64,000 nt of DNA from Phytoactinopolyspora halotolerans (GCF_010550675.1 NZ_JAAGOA010000013.1:62001-126000), one strand, 5' to 3'. Positions 25,346 to 35,555 are shown, numbered from the stretch's first letter. Made by a program: numbers and translations. The notes: generated by a model from the sequence alone, not told the origin.

Positions 25346-25391
25346 GCGTCGGAAGGTTGTCGCTGCCATAGCAACAACAACCTTCCGACGT
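25346..25391. repeat. 46-bp imperfect palindrome, copy 1
   Basis: CGTCGGAAGGTTGT (25347-25360) and ACAACCTTCCGACG (25377-25390) are perfect 14-bp arms, with a small inner GCT/AGC stem. It lies 16 bp after the DrrB-like stop, between convergent genes. A second element of equal length lies at 39246-39291; the two are identical at 35 of 46 positions. It may act as a bidirectional terminator. Confidence 0.75.
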
Positions 25392-25417
25392 TCCGCTCGA
25401 GGACGGGGCGGCACGGC

Positions 25418-26380
25418 CTATCCGCGCAGGGCCGCCGCGAACCACTCCATCGCGGCGACGCTGCCGCCGCGGGACTGCTCCTGCCGCCACCCGTTCACGA
25501 TGCCGACGAGCTCCCAGAACCGCTCCACCCGGCGGTCGGAGAATGTCGTGATCTGGTCGGCCAGTTGCCGCCGGAATCCGGCGTCGTCCGGCACGCCGCG
25601 GGCCGCGGCGAACGCGGCCGCCAACTCGCCGATGGCCTGCTGCGCACCCTCCGAGTCCGGTTCCACGCCGGCTTCGCGCAACGGCGTCACCGTCTCCGTC
25701 ACCTGTTCGAAGAGCGCCACCTGCTCCGGGCCCGGGGCCGCCGCTTCGTCCTCCGACCCGCGCGCATCGTGCGAGGCCTTCGCCATTTCGCGCACCCGCG
25801 CCCGGTAGTCCGGATCCTGCACCAGCTCCGCAAGCTCGATCCACGCGTCGACCTGCTCCTGCGTGGGATCGTCGGGCAGGTCGACCTTGACCGATCGCGA
25901 CTTCTGGACGAACTGCGGGTCCAGGTCCAGACCCGAGAACGTCTCGTCCCAGTACTCGTCGATGATCCGCTGTCGTTCCTCCGCGGACAGCTGTGCCAGC
26001 TTGTTCATCGTCTCCAGCTCCTTCTGGTCGTCGATCCCCAACCTGGCCACCGCCCGCAACACCGAACGCCGGGTCCGCAGGATGCGAATCTGCGCGTCGA
26101 TCGCTGCGGCATGGCTCGTCGCCAGCTCGCTCAGCGTGACCGCCTGGTCCAGGAAGGCCCGGATGGACGCCAGGTCGAAGCCGAGCTCCCGCAGTGTGCG
26201 GACCAGGTCCAGGCGCGCCAGCGTGCGCGAGTCGTAGAGCCGGTAGCCGGTTGAGGATCTGCCGGTCGACGGCACCAGGCCGATGTCGGCGTAGTAGCGG
26301 ACCGTCTTGACCGGTAGTCCGGTCCGCTCCGCCGCTTCGCCGATGGTCAGCCAGACGTCGTCGTTGTTCACGTGCTCCAC
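25418..26380 (-). CDS. MerR-family transcriptional regulator
   Basis: 320 residues. The N-terminal winged HTH is LTIGEAAERTGLPVKTVRYYADIGLVP (hallmark VKTVRYYADIGLV), followed by YRLYDSRTLARLDLVRTLRELGFDLASIRAFLD and a dimerisation helix. The remaining 190 residues are helical and acidic, with EERQRIIDEYWDETF and a conserved-looking tail; this larger effector domain resembles TipA/BltR-type regulators of drug efflux. It converges on the DrrAB-like exporter and may control it. The start may be GTG 26380 or the in-frame GTG at 26371. A dyad just upstream suggests autoregulation. Confidence 0.88.
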   Translation of the reverse strand: MEHVNNDDVWLTIGEAAERTGLPVKTVRYYADIGLVPSTGRSSTGYRLYDSRTLARLDLVRTLRELGFDLASIRAFLDQAVTLSELATSHAAAIDAQIRILRTRRSVLRAVARLGIDDQKELETMNKLAQLSAEERQRIIDEYWDETFSGLDLDPQFVQKSRSVKVDLPDDPTQEQVDAWIELAELVQDPDYRARVREMAKASHDARGSEDEAAAPGPEQVALFEQVTETVTPLREAGVEPDSEGAQQAIGELAAAFAAARGVPDDAGFRRQLADQITTFSDRRVERFWELVGIVNGWRQEQSRGGSVAAMEWFAAALRG

Positions 26381-26386
26381 GGTGGA

Positions 26387-26405
26387 CCTTCCAGTCGCTG
26401 GAGAC
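26387..26405 (-). promoter_or_regulatory. MerR-type dyad upstream of the regulator gene
   Basis: CCTTCCAGTCGCTGGAGAC contains TCCAG-TCG-CTGGA, the shape of many MerR-family operators, and TTGAGT (26404-26409, minus strand) could be the -35. The -10 is not convincing. Confidence 0.45.
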
Positions 26406-26409
26406 TCAA

Positions 26410-26783
26410 ATCGAATTCACGTCTCGCTCGGCAGCATGGTCCGGGTCCGACGGCTCGGAGCGCGCGATCCACGGCGCACAGCCTGCTCACCGCATCCGCC
26501 ACGCGCGTCGGTCAGCGGAGGGTTCAACACACTCTGCTACCGCGTTGGAGCATGCACGGCGGTGATGGGATTCGCGTTTGGTGCGTCATAGCGCCCTGAA
26601 CTCGTATCCCATCGCGCGCGATGGCCCGCGTCGTCCGGCAGCGCTGTCGCATTCCATTACACCGACACGCCACCGCCCGTCTGACGATCCACAACGCGGA
26701 TTCCTCGTCGCACAACTCACCTGGTGAGTGCAGCCTTGCGGGGGCCGGCGGCCGTCTCCTCACCTTATGGCGGTACAGCGAGC
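26410..26783. other. intergenic region between merR and ctaB, no gene seen
   Basis: About 370 bp upstream of merR and downstream of ctaB. I see no ORF with normal third-position G+C, no tRNA and no strong hairpin. It contains the distal promoter region of merR only. Confidence 0.5.
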
Positions 26784-27782
26784 TCAACCGAGGATGAGCA
26801 CGTCCGCCATCACGGCGACGAACGTGATGGTGAGATAGGTGATCGAGCCGTGGAACAGGCGCATCGCCTTCAGCCCCGCGTCCGTGGGATCGCGACGCGC
26901 GCGCCCGTACAGCTGATGCGCTTCCAGCAGGAACCACACGGCCGCGACCACGGCGCCGAGCCCGTAGACCCAGCCCAGTCCGCCGACCGGCCACAGCACC
27001 AATGACGTCGCCACCATCGCCCACGAGTACGCCAGGATCTGTGCCGCCACCGTCCGCGCCGGTGCCACCACCGGGAGCATCGGCACCCCGGCCCGCTCGT
27101 AGTCATCGCGGTAGCGCATCGCCAACGGCCAGTAGTGCGGCGGGGTCCAGAAGAAGACGATGAGGAACAGCAGCACCGGCGGCCAGTCCAGGCTTCCGGT
27201 GACCGCAGCCCACCCGATGAGCGTGGGCAGGCAGCCGGCGACGCCGCCCCAGACGATGTTCTGCGTCGTGCGCCGCTTGAGCAGCACGGTGTAGATGAAG
27301 ACGTAGAACAGGTTCGCGCCCGCGGTCAGTGCGGCCGCGAGCGGGTTGACCCACACCGCCATCATCACCACGGCCAGCACCAGCAGCACAGAAGCGAAGG
27401 AGAACGCCGCCACCGGCGACACCACCGCCATCGCCACCGGTCGGCGGCGGGTGCGGTGCATGACCGCGTCGATGTCCCGCTCGAGCACCTGGTTGAACGC
27501 GTGCGCGCTCCCGGCCGCCAGCGTTCCGCCCAGCAATGTGACCGCCACCAGCCACAGCTCGGGGATGCCGCGCTCCGCCAGCACCATCGCCGGCAGCGTC
27601 GTGACCAGGAGCAGCTCCACGACACGCAGCTTCATCAGCGAGACGTAAGCGCCCACAGCCTGGCGTACGCCGGCGGGCTGCCCGGTCCTGGGATTCACCG
27701 GCCGGGCACCGCTTCGGGCGGCCGTGGAGTCCATGATCCGCGTCACATCGGCGCCGCGTTGTTCCAGGGCCGTCACGGTCAT
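26784..27782 (-). CDS. ctaB: protoheme IX farnesyltransferase (heme O synthase)
   Basis: 332-residue UbiA-family membrane enzyme that adds the farnesyl group to heme B, giving heme O, the substrate of CtaA. The prenyl-diphosphate/Mg-binding motif is NQVLERDIDAVMHRTRRRP (N-x3-D-x3-D type, about residue 120). The second conserved loop is FWTPPHYWPLAMRYRDDYERAG. Nine or so hydrophobic segments are present. I use ATG 27782; a TTG at 27791 is in frame. It is divergent from tkt, the standard actinobacterial arrangement. Confidence 0.95.
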   Translation of the reverse strand: MTVTALEQRGADVTRIMDSTAARSGARPVNPRTGQPAGVRQAVGAYVSLMKLRVVELLLVTTLPAMVLAERGIPELWLVAVTLLGGTLAAGSAHAFNQVLERDIDAVMHRTRRRPVAMAVVSPVAAFSFASVLLVLAVVMMAVWVNPLAAALTAGANLFYVFIYTVLLKRRTTQNIVWGGVAGCLPTLIGWAAVTGSLDWPPVLLFLIVFFWTPPHYWPLAMRYRDDYERAGVPMLPVVAPARTVAAQILAYSWAMVATSLVLWPVGGLGWVYGLGAVVAAVWFLLEAHQLYGRARRDPTDAGLKAMRLFHGSITYLTITFVAVMADVLILG

Positions 27783-28005
27783 CCTTAGCAATGGTGGGCG
27801 GTTTGCCGGCGGCGTCGGAACAACCGCCTCGACTGTTCGGTTCGAGTTTAACGGTGGGTCACCGCGCGACGGTCGGCGGGCACGCCCAGTTCACATCCGA
27901 GTGAACTCTGCCGGACGAACCGACGGCCGCCGCACGGCGCACGGAGGCCCCCACTACGCTCGAGTCCGTATCCCGTGATGAGGAACTCACACGTTTGGCT
28001 CGACG

Positions 28006-28063
28006 GGGCCATCACGAAGGGACGGGCCACTATGGAAGACGGGTCATCATGAAGGGAAGGGCG
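28006..28063 (+). repeat. direct repeat in the tkt leader
   Basis: Two 23-bp units (28006-28028 and 28041-28063) with a 35-bp period match at 19 of 23 positions, each containing CATCAYGAAGGGA. The second supplies the tkt ribosome-binding site (GAAGGGAAGG). Confidence 0.6.
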
Positions 28064-28068
28064 CACCT

Positions 28069-30177
28069 GTGAACACAACCCCCGCCAACTCCACCGGTCT
28101 CGAGTGGTCCGAGCTCGACGACCGTGCTGTCGATACCGTCCGGCTGCTGGCCATGGACGCCGTTGAGAAGGTGGGCAACGGGCATCCGGGTACGGCGATG
28201 AGCCTCGCCCCGGTCGCCTACACGCTCTACCAACGTGTTCTTCGTCACGATCCGTCCGACCCGGGCTGGCTCGGACGGGACCGGTTCGTGCTCTCCGCCG
28301 GCCACAGTAGCCTCACGCAGTACATCCAGCTCTATCTGGCGGGCTACAACGTCACTCTGGACGACCTGAAGTCGTTCCGCACCTGGGGATCCAAGACACC
28401 GGGACACCCGGAGTATGGCCACACCGAAGGCGTCGAGGTCACCACCGGGCCGCTCGGTTCCGGCTTCGGCTCCGCGGTCGGCATGGCGTTCGCCGCTCGC
28501 CGCGTGCGCGGGCTGCTCGACCCGGACGCCGCGCCCGGCGAGAGCATCTTCGACCACCACATTTACGTGATCGCCTCCGACGGAGACCTGGAGGAGGGCG
28601 TCTCCAGCGAGGCGAGTTCCCTGGCAGGCACGCAGGAGCTCGGCAACCTGATCGTCCTCTGGGATGACAACAAGATCTCCATCGAGGACGACACCAACAT
28701 CGCCTTCACCGAGGACACCATCGCCCGCTACGAGGCGTACGGCTGGCACACGCAGGTGGTCGACTTCACCGGCCCCGAGTACCGGGAGGACCCGCAGGCC
28801 GTGTTCGCGGCGCTGCAGGAGGCGAAACAGGTCACCGACCGTCCGTCGTTCATCGCCGTACGCACCACCATCGGCTGGCCGGCCCCGAACAAGCAGAACA
28901 CCGGCGCCATCCACGGCTCCGCACTCGGCGCCGACGAGGTGGCCGCCACCAAGCGCATCCTCGGTGCGGATCCGGAGAAGAGCTTCGACGTCGCCGACGA
29001 CGTCATCGAGCACACGCAGCTCGCCGTCGACCGCGGCAAGAAGCTGCGCGCCGAGTGGGAGGAGCGCTATCTCGCGTGGCGCGAGGCCAACCCGGAGCGC
29101 GCCGCACTCCTCGACCGGCTGCGCGAGCGGAAGCTGCCGGCCGGCTGGACCGATGCCCTGCCCGAGTTCGAGCCCTCGGAGAAGGGCATCGCCACCCGCG
29201 CGGCGTCCGGCAAGGTACTCAACGCGATCGCACCGGTACTGCCGGAGTTGTGGGGCGGGTCGGCGGATCTCGCCGGCTCGAACAACACCACCATCACCGG
29301 TGAGCCGAGCTTCCTGCCGGAGAAGCGCTCCAGCGAGATGTTCCCCGGCCACCCCTATGGCCGCACATTGCATTTCGGCGTGCGCGAGTTCGCCGCCGGG
29401 CTGATCGCCAACGGCATCGCGCTGAACGGACTCACCCGGCCGTACGCGGCCACGTTCCTGGTCTTCAGCGACTATCAGCGGGCCGCGGTCCGGCTCGCCG
29501 CCGTGCAGCAGATCCCGACGACGTTCGTCTGGACGCACGACTCCATCGGCCTGGGCGAAGACGGCCCGACCCATCAGCCGGTCGAGCACCTCAGCGCGCT
29601 GCGGGCCATCCCCGGATTCGACGTGGTGCGCCCGGCGGACGCGAACGAGACGGCGGTGGCATGGCGGACCATCCTGGAGCGCGGTCACAAGCCGGCCGGC
29701 ATCGCGCTGACCCGGCAGGGCATCCCGACCTTCGACCGCTCTGTCTACGCCTCCGCCGAGGGTGTGGCGAAGGGCGCCTACGTCTTCGCCGACGCCGCCA
29801 CGGGCGACGGCAACGGCGAGCCGCGAGTCATCTTGATGGCCAGCGGCTCCGAGCTGCAGCTCGCCGTCGAGGCACGCGAGCGGCTCCAAGCCGAGGGTGT
29901 TCCCACCCGGGTGGTGTCATTCCCGTCACACGAGTGGTTCGAGGAGCAGAGCGCCGAGTACAAGGAGTCGGTGCTGCCGGCCAGCGTCAAGGCGCGCGTC
30001 TCGGTCGAGGCCGGCGTCGCGATGAGCTGGCACCGCTATCTCGGCGACGCCGGGCGCGCGGTGAGCCTCGAGCACTTCGGCGCCTCCGCCGACTACAAGA
30101 TCCTGTTCCGGGAGTACGGCTTCACCCCCGAGGCGGTCGTCGCGGCCGCCAAGGAGTCGATCGAAGCCGCCCGGTGA
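28069..30177 (+). CDS. tkt: transketolase
   Basis: 702-residue thiamine-diphosphate enzyme that moves two-carbon units in the non-oxidative pentose phosphate pathway. Seen: [17 protein letters not shown] (substrate/ThDP His), [17 protein letters not shown] followed by [16 protein letters not shown] (ThDP-Mg binding GDG-type motif), and in the second domain [18 protein letters not shown], the transketolase signature with catalytic His. The C-terminal domain starts about residue 560. The GTG start has GAAGGGAAGG upstream. First gene of the tkt-tal-pgi-zwf-opcA-pgl operon. Confidence 0.97.
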   Translation: MNTTPANSTGLEWSELDDRAVDTVRLLAMDAVEKVGNGHPGTAMSLAPVAYTLYQRVLRHDPSDPGWLGRDRFVLSAGHSSLTQYIQLYLAGYNVTLDDLKSFRTWGSKTPGHPEYGHTEGVEVTTGPLGSGFGSAVGMAFAARRVRGLLDPDAAPGESIFDHHIYVIASDGDLEEGVSSEASSLAGTQELGNLIVLWDDNKISIEDDTNIAFTEDTIARYEAYGWHTQVVDFTGPEYREDPQAVFAALQEAKQVTDRPSFIAVRTTIGWPAPNKQNTGAIHGSALGADEVAATKRILGADPEKSFDVADDVIEHTQLAVDRGKKLRAEWEERYLAWREANPERAALLDRLRERKLPAGWTDALPEFEPSEKGIATRAASGKVLNAIAPVLPELWGGSADLAGSNNTTITGEPSFLPEKRSSEMFPGHPYGRTLHFGVREFAAGLIANGIALNGLTRPYAATFLVFSDYQRAAVRLAAVQQIPTTFVWTHDSIGLGEDGPTHQPVEHLSALRAIPGFDVVRPADANETAVAWRTILERGHKPAGIALTRQGIPTFDRSVYASAEGVAKGAYVFADAATGDGNGEPRVILMASGSELQLAVEARERLQAEGVPTRVVSFPSHEWFEEQSAEYKESVLPASVKARVSVEAGVAMSWHRYLGDAGRAVSLEHFGASADYKILFREYGFTPEAVVAAAKESIEAAR

Positions 30178-30297
30178 CGGCCACCCCCGACCAGGCGCTC
30201 ACGCCCGGCGACGCGTGGTTCCACGGCACGCGTCGCCGGACCCCGAGCCACACGTTGCAGGACACCGTGAGAAACGCACGCAATGGAGCTGATCGCT

Positions 30298-31413
30298 ATG
30301 ACCACTGACACCACTCCCCTGTCCCGGCTGTCCGACGCCGGCGTGGCGGTCTGGCTGGACGACCTGTCCCGGGATCGCATCACCACCGGCAACCTGCGGA
30401 ACCTCATCGAGGCGTGGCACGTCGTCGGCGTGACCACCAACCCGTCGATCTTCCAGGCTGCCATCTCCAAGAGCAGCCTGTACGACGACGACCTGCGTCG
30501 GCACGCCGGCCAAGGCTCCGACGCCGACGCCGCCGTGCGCGACCTCACCACCGACGACGTGCGCGCCGCCGCCGACCTGTTCGCCCCGGTCGCCGAGCGC
30601 AGCGACAACGGCGACGGCCGGGTCTCCATCGAGGTCGACCCGCGGCTCGCACACGACACCCAGGGCACCATCGACCAGGCGCGCGAGCTCTGGACGGAGG
30701 TGGACCGGCCGAACATCTTCATCAAGATCCCGGCGACCAAGGCCGGGCTGCCCGCGATCACCGCGGTGATCGCGGCGGGAATCAGCGTGAACGTCACGTT
30801 GATCTTCTCGATCGAGCGTTACCGTGAGGTCATGGACGCCTATCAGGCCGGTCTGGAGCAGCGGCTCGCCGCCGGTGAGTCCCTGGACGGGATCGCCTCG
30901 GTGGCCTCGTTCTTCGTCAGCCGGGTCGACTCCGAGATCGACAAGCGACTGGAGACGATCGGGTCCGACGAGGCGCTGGCGCTGCGCGGCCGGGCGGCGG
31001 TCGCCAACGCGCGGCTGGCCTACGCCGCCTACGAGGATGTCATCGCCGCGGACCGGTGGAAGCGTCTGGAAGCGGCCGGAGCGCAGCGGCAACGCCCGCT
31101 GTGGGCGTCGACGTCGACGAAGAACCCCGAGTACCGGGACACCATGTACGTCGAGGACCTGGTCGCGCCGGACACCGTCAACACGATGCCCGAGTCGACG
31201 CTCGAGGCCACGGCCGACCACGGTGAGATCACCGGGGATACCATCCGCCCGAATCGGGAAAACGCGTGGGAGACGCTGGCGGCGATCAAGTCGGTCGGTG
31301 TCGACCTCGACGACGCCACCCAGGTCCTGGAGGACGAGGGTGTGGAGAAGTTCGAGGCGAGCTGGAACGACCTGCTGGACTCGGTCACCGCGAAACTGGA
31401 GGCGGCGAAGTGA
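30298..31413 (+). CDS. tal: transaldolase
   Basis: 371-residue TIM-barrel enzyme transferring a dihydroxyacetone unit between sugar phosphates. The Schiff-base lysine is in [16 protein letters not shown] (about residue 143), and the N-terminal hallmark is [13 protein letters not shown]. The start ATG 30298 has GGAG 9 nt upstream, whereas ATG 30283 lies over that site. The last codon and stop overlap the GTG of pgi within a repeated GAAGTGACGAGCGAG motif. The 120-bp gap after tkt has no clear terminator. Confidence 0.96.
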   Translation: MTTDTTPLSRLSDAGVAVWLDDLSRDRITTGNLRNLIEAWHVVGVTTNPSIFQAAISKSSLYDDDLRRHAGQGSDADAAVRDLTTDDVRAAADLFAPVAERSDNGDGRVSIEVDPRLAHDTQGTIDQARELWTEVDRPNIFIKIPATKAGLPAITAVIAAGISVNVTLIFSIERYREVMDAYQAGLEQRLAAGESLDGIASVASFFVSRVDSEIDKRLETIGSDEALALRGRAAVANARLAYAAYEDVIAADRWKRLEAAGAQRQRPLWASTSTKNPEYRDTMYVEDLVAPDTVNTMPESTLEATADHGEITGDTIRPNRENAWETLAAIKSVGVDLDDATQVLEDEGVEKFEASWNDLLDSVTAKLEAAK

Positions 31414-31446
31414 CGAGCGAGCGGAGCGGCGAAGTGACGAGCGAGC
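31404..31446 (+). repeat. 19-bp direct repeat spanning the tal stop and pgi start
   Basis: GGCGAAGTGACGAGCGAGC occurs at 31404-31422 and 31428-31446, a 24-bp period that adds eight codons. Both copies offer an in-frame GTG start for pgi. The GTGACGAGCGAG core also occurs at the HAD gene start (4188-4328, minus strand). Confidence 0.85.
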
Positions 31447-33026
31447 TCAACGTAACCGTCCACGGCGTCGACGCCGCGAGCGCCGTGGACCAGTTGGTCA
31501 CCGACCGAGTGGCGTCGCGGATCAGTGCCAAGGACGCGACGCTGTGGGGTCCGGACGCCGAGTCCGAGGCATCGATCCGGCTCGGCTGGGTCGACCTGCA
31601 CGAAACCTCCCGGCCGTTGCTGGCCGAGATCGAGGCGCTGCAAGCCGAGCTGCGCGCCGAAGGGCTGGACCGGATCGTGCTGGCCGGTATGGGCGGCTCG
31701 TCGCTGGCTCCGGAGGTGATCACCCAGACGGCAGGCGTGGAGCTGACCGTGCTGGACACCACCGATCCGGCGTCCATCCAGCGAGCCCTCGGCGACCGGC
31801 TGGAGCGGACCGTGCTGGTGGTGTCCAGCAAGTCCGGCACCACGGTGGAGACCGACAGCCAGCGACGCGCGTTCGAAGCGGCGTTCGCCGCCGCGGGCAT
31901 CGATGCCGCGTCCCGGATCGTCGCCGTCACCGATCCGGGGTCGGCGCTCGCCGAGACCGCCCAGCAAGCCGGTTATCGCCGGCTCTTCCTCGCCGATCCC
32001 AACGTCGGCGGCCGGTACTCGGCGCTCACCGCGTTCGGCCTGGTACCGAGCGGCCTGGCCGGTGCCGACATCGCCGCGCTCCTGGACGAGGCCGCCGCAG
32101 TAGCGGGCACGCTGGCCTCCGACGCGCCGGACAATCCAGCACTCGTGCTCGGCGCCGCGATGGGCTCGGGCGTCGCCGACGGGCGGGACAAGGTCGCCAT
32201 CGCCGACGCGGGTTCCGGCATCGTGGGCTTCGCCGACTGGGCGGAACAACTCATCGCGGAGTCCACCGGCAAGCTGGGCACCGGGATCCTCCCGATCGCG
32301 GCGGCCGCCGACGATCCGGAGATCCGCGGTGCGGCCCCCGACGTGCTGCCCGCGCTGGTCGGGGCGCAGGCGTCGCCGCCGGAGACGAGTGTCGTCGTCA
32401 CCGGACCGCTGGGCGCGCAGTTCCTGCTCTGGGAGTACGCCACCGCCGTCGCCGGGCGTCTGATCGGGATCAACCCGTTCGACCAGCCCGACGTGGAGAG
32501 CGCCAAGGCCGCCGCCCGCAGCCTGCTGGACGCCCGCCCTGAGCCGGAGCCGCCGGCGTTCGTGGACGCCGGTATCGAGGTGCGCGGGACGTCGGGTCTG
32601 CTGGACGGGGTGAGCTCGGTCGAAGGGGCGGTGGAGTCGCTGCTCAGCCAGCTCGACGAGCGTGGTTACCTGGCGGTCATGGCATACCTGGACCGGGAGG
32701 GGGCCGACGCCGGCCTGGCCGCTGTCCGGGTTCCGTTGGCCCGCCGCACCGTGCGTCCCACCACCTACGGGTGGGGTCCACGATTCCTGCATTCGACCGG
32801 CCAGTACCACAAGGGCGGCCCGGCGCAGGGCGTGTACTTGCAGATCACCGGCGCCGTCACGGACGACTTGGAGATCCCCGACCGGCCGTTCAGCTTCGGT
32901 CAGCTCATCGCGGCGCAGGCCGCGGGCGACGCGACGGTACTCGCAGAGCACGGGCGCCCGGTGCTGCGGCTGCACCTGACCGACCGGAGCGCCGGAGTCA
33001 AGCGACTGCTGGAGATCCTGCAGTGA
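31410..33026 (+). CDS. pgi: glucose-6-phosphate isomerase
   Basis: 538 residues from GTG 31410, or 530 from GTG 31434. Interconverts glucose 6-phosphate and fructose 6-phosphate. SIS-fold features: [28 protein letters not shown] (phosphate-binding SKSGTT), and [13 protein letters not shown]. The distal half carries [12 protein letters not shown] and the C-terminal [21 protein letters not shown], where the Lys is the catalytic residue. This is the form of pgi fused to pentose-phosphate operons in actinobacteria. Translation is coupled to tal by a GTGA overlap. Confidence 0.95.
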   Translation: MTSERSGEVTSELNVTVHGVDAASAVDQLVTDRVASRISAKDATLWGPDAESEASIRLGWVDLHETSRPLLAEIEALQAELRAEGLDRIVLAGMGGSSLAPEVITQTAGVELTVLDTTDPASIQRALGDRLERTVLVVSSKSGTTVETDSQRRAFEAAFAAAGIDAASRIVAVTDPGSALAETAQQAGYRRLFLADPNVGGRYSALTAFGLVPSGLAGADIAALLDEAAAVAGTLASDAPDNPALVLGAAMGSGVADGRDKVAIADAGSGIVGFADWAEQLIAESTGKLGTGILPIAAAADDPEIRGAAPDVLPALVGAQASPPETSVVVTGPLGAQFLLWEYATAVAGRLIGINPFDQPDVESAKAAARSLLDARPEPEPPAFVDAGIEVRGTSGLLDGVSSVEGAVESLLSQLDERGYLAVMAYLDREGADAGLAAVRVPLARRTVRPTTYGWGPRFLHSTGQYHKGGPAQGVYLQITGAVTDDLEIPDRPFSFGQLIAAQAAGDATVLAEHGRPVLRLHLTDRSAGVKRLLEILQ

Positions 33027-33072
33027 TCGACCGTGTGCCGGCCAAGCACCTATGTCGACGAAAGGCAATGAC

Positions 33073-34602
33073 ATGACCTGGCTCGCCAACCCGTTGCGGG
33101 ACAAGCGGGATAAGCGCCTGCCGCGTATCGCCGGGCCGTCCAGCCTGGTGATCTTCGGGGTCACCGGTGATCTGGCCCGCAAGAAGTTGATGCCGGCCGT
33201 GTACGACCTGGCCAACCGCGGGCTGTTGCCGCCGGGCTTCTCGCTTGTCGGTTTCGCGCGCCGCGAATGGGCGACCCAGGATTTCAGCAGGCAGGTACAC
33301 GATGCCGTCAAGGAGCACGCCCGCACGCCGTTCAGCGAGGCCACCTGGCGGCAGCTGTCGGAGGGCATCCGGTTCGTCCCGGGTGATTTCTCCGACGACG
33401 ACGCGTTCGATGAGCTGGAGCGGACCGTCCGCAAGCTCGACGAGCAGCAGGGCACCGGCGGCAACCACGCCTTCTACCTGTCGATCCCGCCGTCGTTCTT
33501 CGACGTCGTCTGCAAGCAGCTGGCCCGCTCCGGCCTCGCCGAGCCGGAGAACGAGGACCAGTGGCGGCGCGTCGTCATCGAGAAGCCGTTCGGCCACAAC
33601 CTGCAGAGCGCGCGCGAACTCAACGCCGTTGTGGAGGACATCTTCCCGGCCGACTCGATCTTCCGTATCGACCATTACCTGGGCAAGGAGACGGTCCAGA
33701 ACATCATGGCGTTGCGGTTCGCCAACCAGCTGTTCGAGCCGACTTGGAACGCGCACTACGTCGATCACGTGCAGATCACCATGGCCGAGGACATCGGCAT
33801 CGGTGGACGGGCGGGGTACTACGACGGCATCGGCGCGGCCCGCGACGTCATCCAGAACCACCTGCTGCAGCTGCTGGCACTGGTGGCGATGGAGGAACCG
33901 GTCTCCTTCGACCCGTCGGACCTGCGTGCGGAGAAGGAGAAGGTGCTCTCCGCGGTGCGGCTGCCGGCAGATCTGACCAAGCACACCGCGCGCGGGCAGT
34001 ACGCGGCCGGCTGGGCGGGCGGCACACCGGTCCGCGGCTACCTGGAGGAAGACGGCATCGCGCCGGACTCCAGGACCGAGACCTACGCCGCCGTCCGGCT
34101 CGACATCGACACCCGGCGCTGGGCCGGAGTCCCGTTCTACCTGCGCACCGGGAAGCGGCTGGGCCGACGGGTCACCGAGGTGGCCGTCGTCTTCAAGCGC
34201 GCTCCGCACCTGCCGTTCGAGTCCACCGCCACCGAGGAGCTCGGCGAGAACGCGCTGGTGATCCGGGTGCAGCCGGACGAAGGCGTGACGATCCGATTCG
34301 GTTCGAAGGTGCCGGGCACGGCGATGGAGGTACGCGACGTCACCATGGACTTCGGCTACGGCTACTCGTTCACCGAGGAGAGCCCGGAGGCCTACGAGCG
34401 GCTCATCCTTGACGTGCTGCTCGGCGATCCGCCGCTCTTCCCGCGGCACGAGGAGGTCGAGCTGTCCTGGAAGATCCTCGATCCCATCGAGGAGTTCTGG
34501 GCGGAGAACGGCACCCCCGAGCAGTACGCATCCGGTGGCTGGGGTCCCAAGTCCGCCGACGAGATGCTCGCCCGCGACGGCCGGCACTGGAGGATACCGT
34601 GA
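33073..34602 (+). CDS. zwf: glucose-6-phosphate 1-dehydrogenase
   Basis: 509-residue NADP-linked enzyme starting the oxidative pentose phosphate branch. The coenzyme site is VIFGVTGDLARKKLMPAVYDL (hallmark GVTGDLARKK) and the substrate/catalytic site RIDHYLGKETVQN, with catalytic His a little further on in the same domain. I use ATG 33073, preceded by GAAAGG; an ATG at 33052 is in frame. The stop overlaps the GTG of opcA (GTGA). Its allosteric partner OpcA is encoded next. Confidence 0.97.
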   Translation: MTWLANPLRDKRDKRLPRIAGPSSLVIFGVTGDLARKKLMPAVYDLANRGLLPPGFSLVGFARREWATQDFSRQVHDAVKEHARTPFSEATWRQLSEGIRFVPGDFSDDDAFDELERTVRKLDEQQGTGGNHAFYLSIPPSFFDVVCKQLARSGLAEPENEDQWRRVVIEKPFGHNLQSARELNAVVEDIFPADSIFRIDHYLGKETVQNIMALRFANQLFEPTWNAHYVDHVQITMAEDIGIGGRAGYYDGIGAARDVIQNHLLQLLALVAMEEPVSFDPSDLRAEKEKVLSAVRLPADLTKHTARGQYAAGWAGGTPVRGYLEEDGIAPDSRTETYAAVRLDIDTRRWAGVPFYLRTGKRLGRRVTEVAVVFKRAPHLPFESTATEELGENALVIRVQPDEGVTIRFGSKVPGTAMEVRDVTMDFGYGYSFTEESPEAYERLILDVLLGDPPLFPRHEEVELSWKILDPIEEFWAENGTPEQYASGGWGPKSADEMLARDGRHWRIP

Positions 34603-35555
34603 TCATCGACCTCCCGAAGACGACGTCGAGCGACGTCGGCAAGCGGCTGATCGACCTGCGTGAGAAGCACGGCGCGGTCACCCTCGGCCGGGTGCTGACG
34701 CTGGCGCTGATCACCGACGAGGACAACGCGGAGAGCGCGATCGCGTCGGCGAATCATGCCAGCCACGAGCACCCGTGCCGGATCATCGCCGTGATCAAGG
34801 GCACGTCGCGTGGGTCCGCCCGGCTGGACGCGCAGATCCGGGTGGGCGGCGACGCCGGCGCCAGCGAAGTGATCGTGCTGCGCACCTTCGGCCCGCTCAC
34901 CGCGCACCCGGTATCGGTGGTGGTGCCGTTGCTGCTGCCGGACGCCCCGCTGGTGGCGTGGTGGCCCGCCGAGGCGCCGGAGGTCCCGGCTGAAGACCCG
35001 GTCGGTGCACTCGCACAGCGACGGATCACCGACGCGGCAGCGTGCAAGCGTCCGTCCGCGGCGCTGACCGACCGTGCCCACGGGTATCGCCCCGGTGACA
35101 CCGACCTGGCCTGGACCAGGCTGACCCTGTGGCGGGCGTTGCTGGCCGCGGCGCTGGATCAGCCGCCGCACGAGGACGTCACCTCGGTGCGGGTGGTGGG
35201 CGGATCGGAGAACCCGAGCGCCGACCTGCTGGCCGGCTGGCTGTCCATGACGCTGCGATGCCCGGTCACCCGCACCAAGGCTACCGGGGTGGACGGCATG
35301 CTCAGCGTGCGCCTGGACCGGCCGTCGGGTCCGATCGTCATCGAACGCCCGGACGAGGACGTCGCGGTGTTGAGCACACCGGACCGGGTCGACCGCAAGG
35401 TTGCACTCCCCCGCCGGTCGGCCGGGGAATGCCTGGCCGAGGAGTTGCGCCGGCTGGACCCGGACGAGGTGTACGGTGACGTCCTGCTGCACGGGCTGGA
35501 ACTTCAGCGCGAGACCGGCAAGACCACGCGGACCAAGGTCAAGGCCAAGCGATGA
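34599..35555 (+). CDS. opcA: OpcA, glucose-6-phosphate dehydrogenase assembly/activator protein
   Basis: 318-residue cytosolic protein needed for full activity and redox control of Zwf in cyanobacteria and actinobacteria. Recognised by LREKHGAVTLGRVLTLALITDED near residue 20, then SHEHPCRIIAVIKG, and the central PLLLPDAPLVAWWP. The GTG overlaps the zwf stop and its own stop overlaps pgl, so these three proteins are made in step. The tail is basic (TKVKAKR). Confidence 0.95.
   Translation: MIIDLPKTTSSDVGKRLIDLREKHGAVTLGRVLTLALITDEDNAESAIASANHASHEHPCRIIAVIKGTSRGSARLDAQIRVGGDAGASEVIVLRTFGPLTAHPVSVVVPLLLPDAPLVAWWPAEAPEVPAEDPVGALAQRRITDAAACKRPSAALTDRAHGYRPGDTDLAWTRLTLWRALLAAALDQPPHEDVTSVRVVGGSENPSADLLAGWLSMTLRCPVTRTKATGVDGMLSVRLDRPSGPIVIERPDEDVAVLSTPDRVDRKVALPRRSAGECLAEELRRLDPDEVYGDVLLHGLELQRETGKTTRTKVKAKR

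Noticed and set aside
31029-33464. Long antisense frame across pgi (about 800 codons) and a similar one across tkt (28030-29889)
   Set aside because: Same reason: both lie opposite highly conserved enzymes whose motifs are intact, and they show low-complexity Arg/Gly composition.
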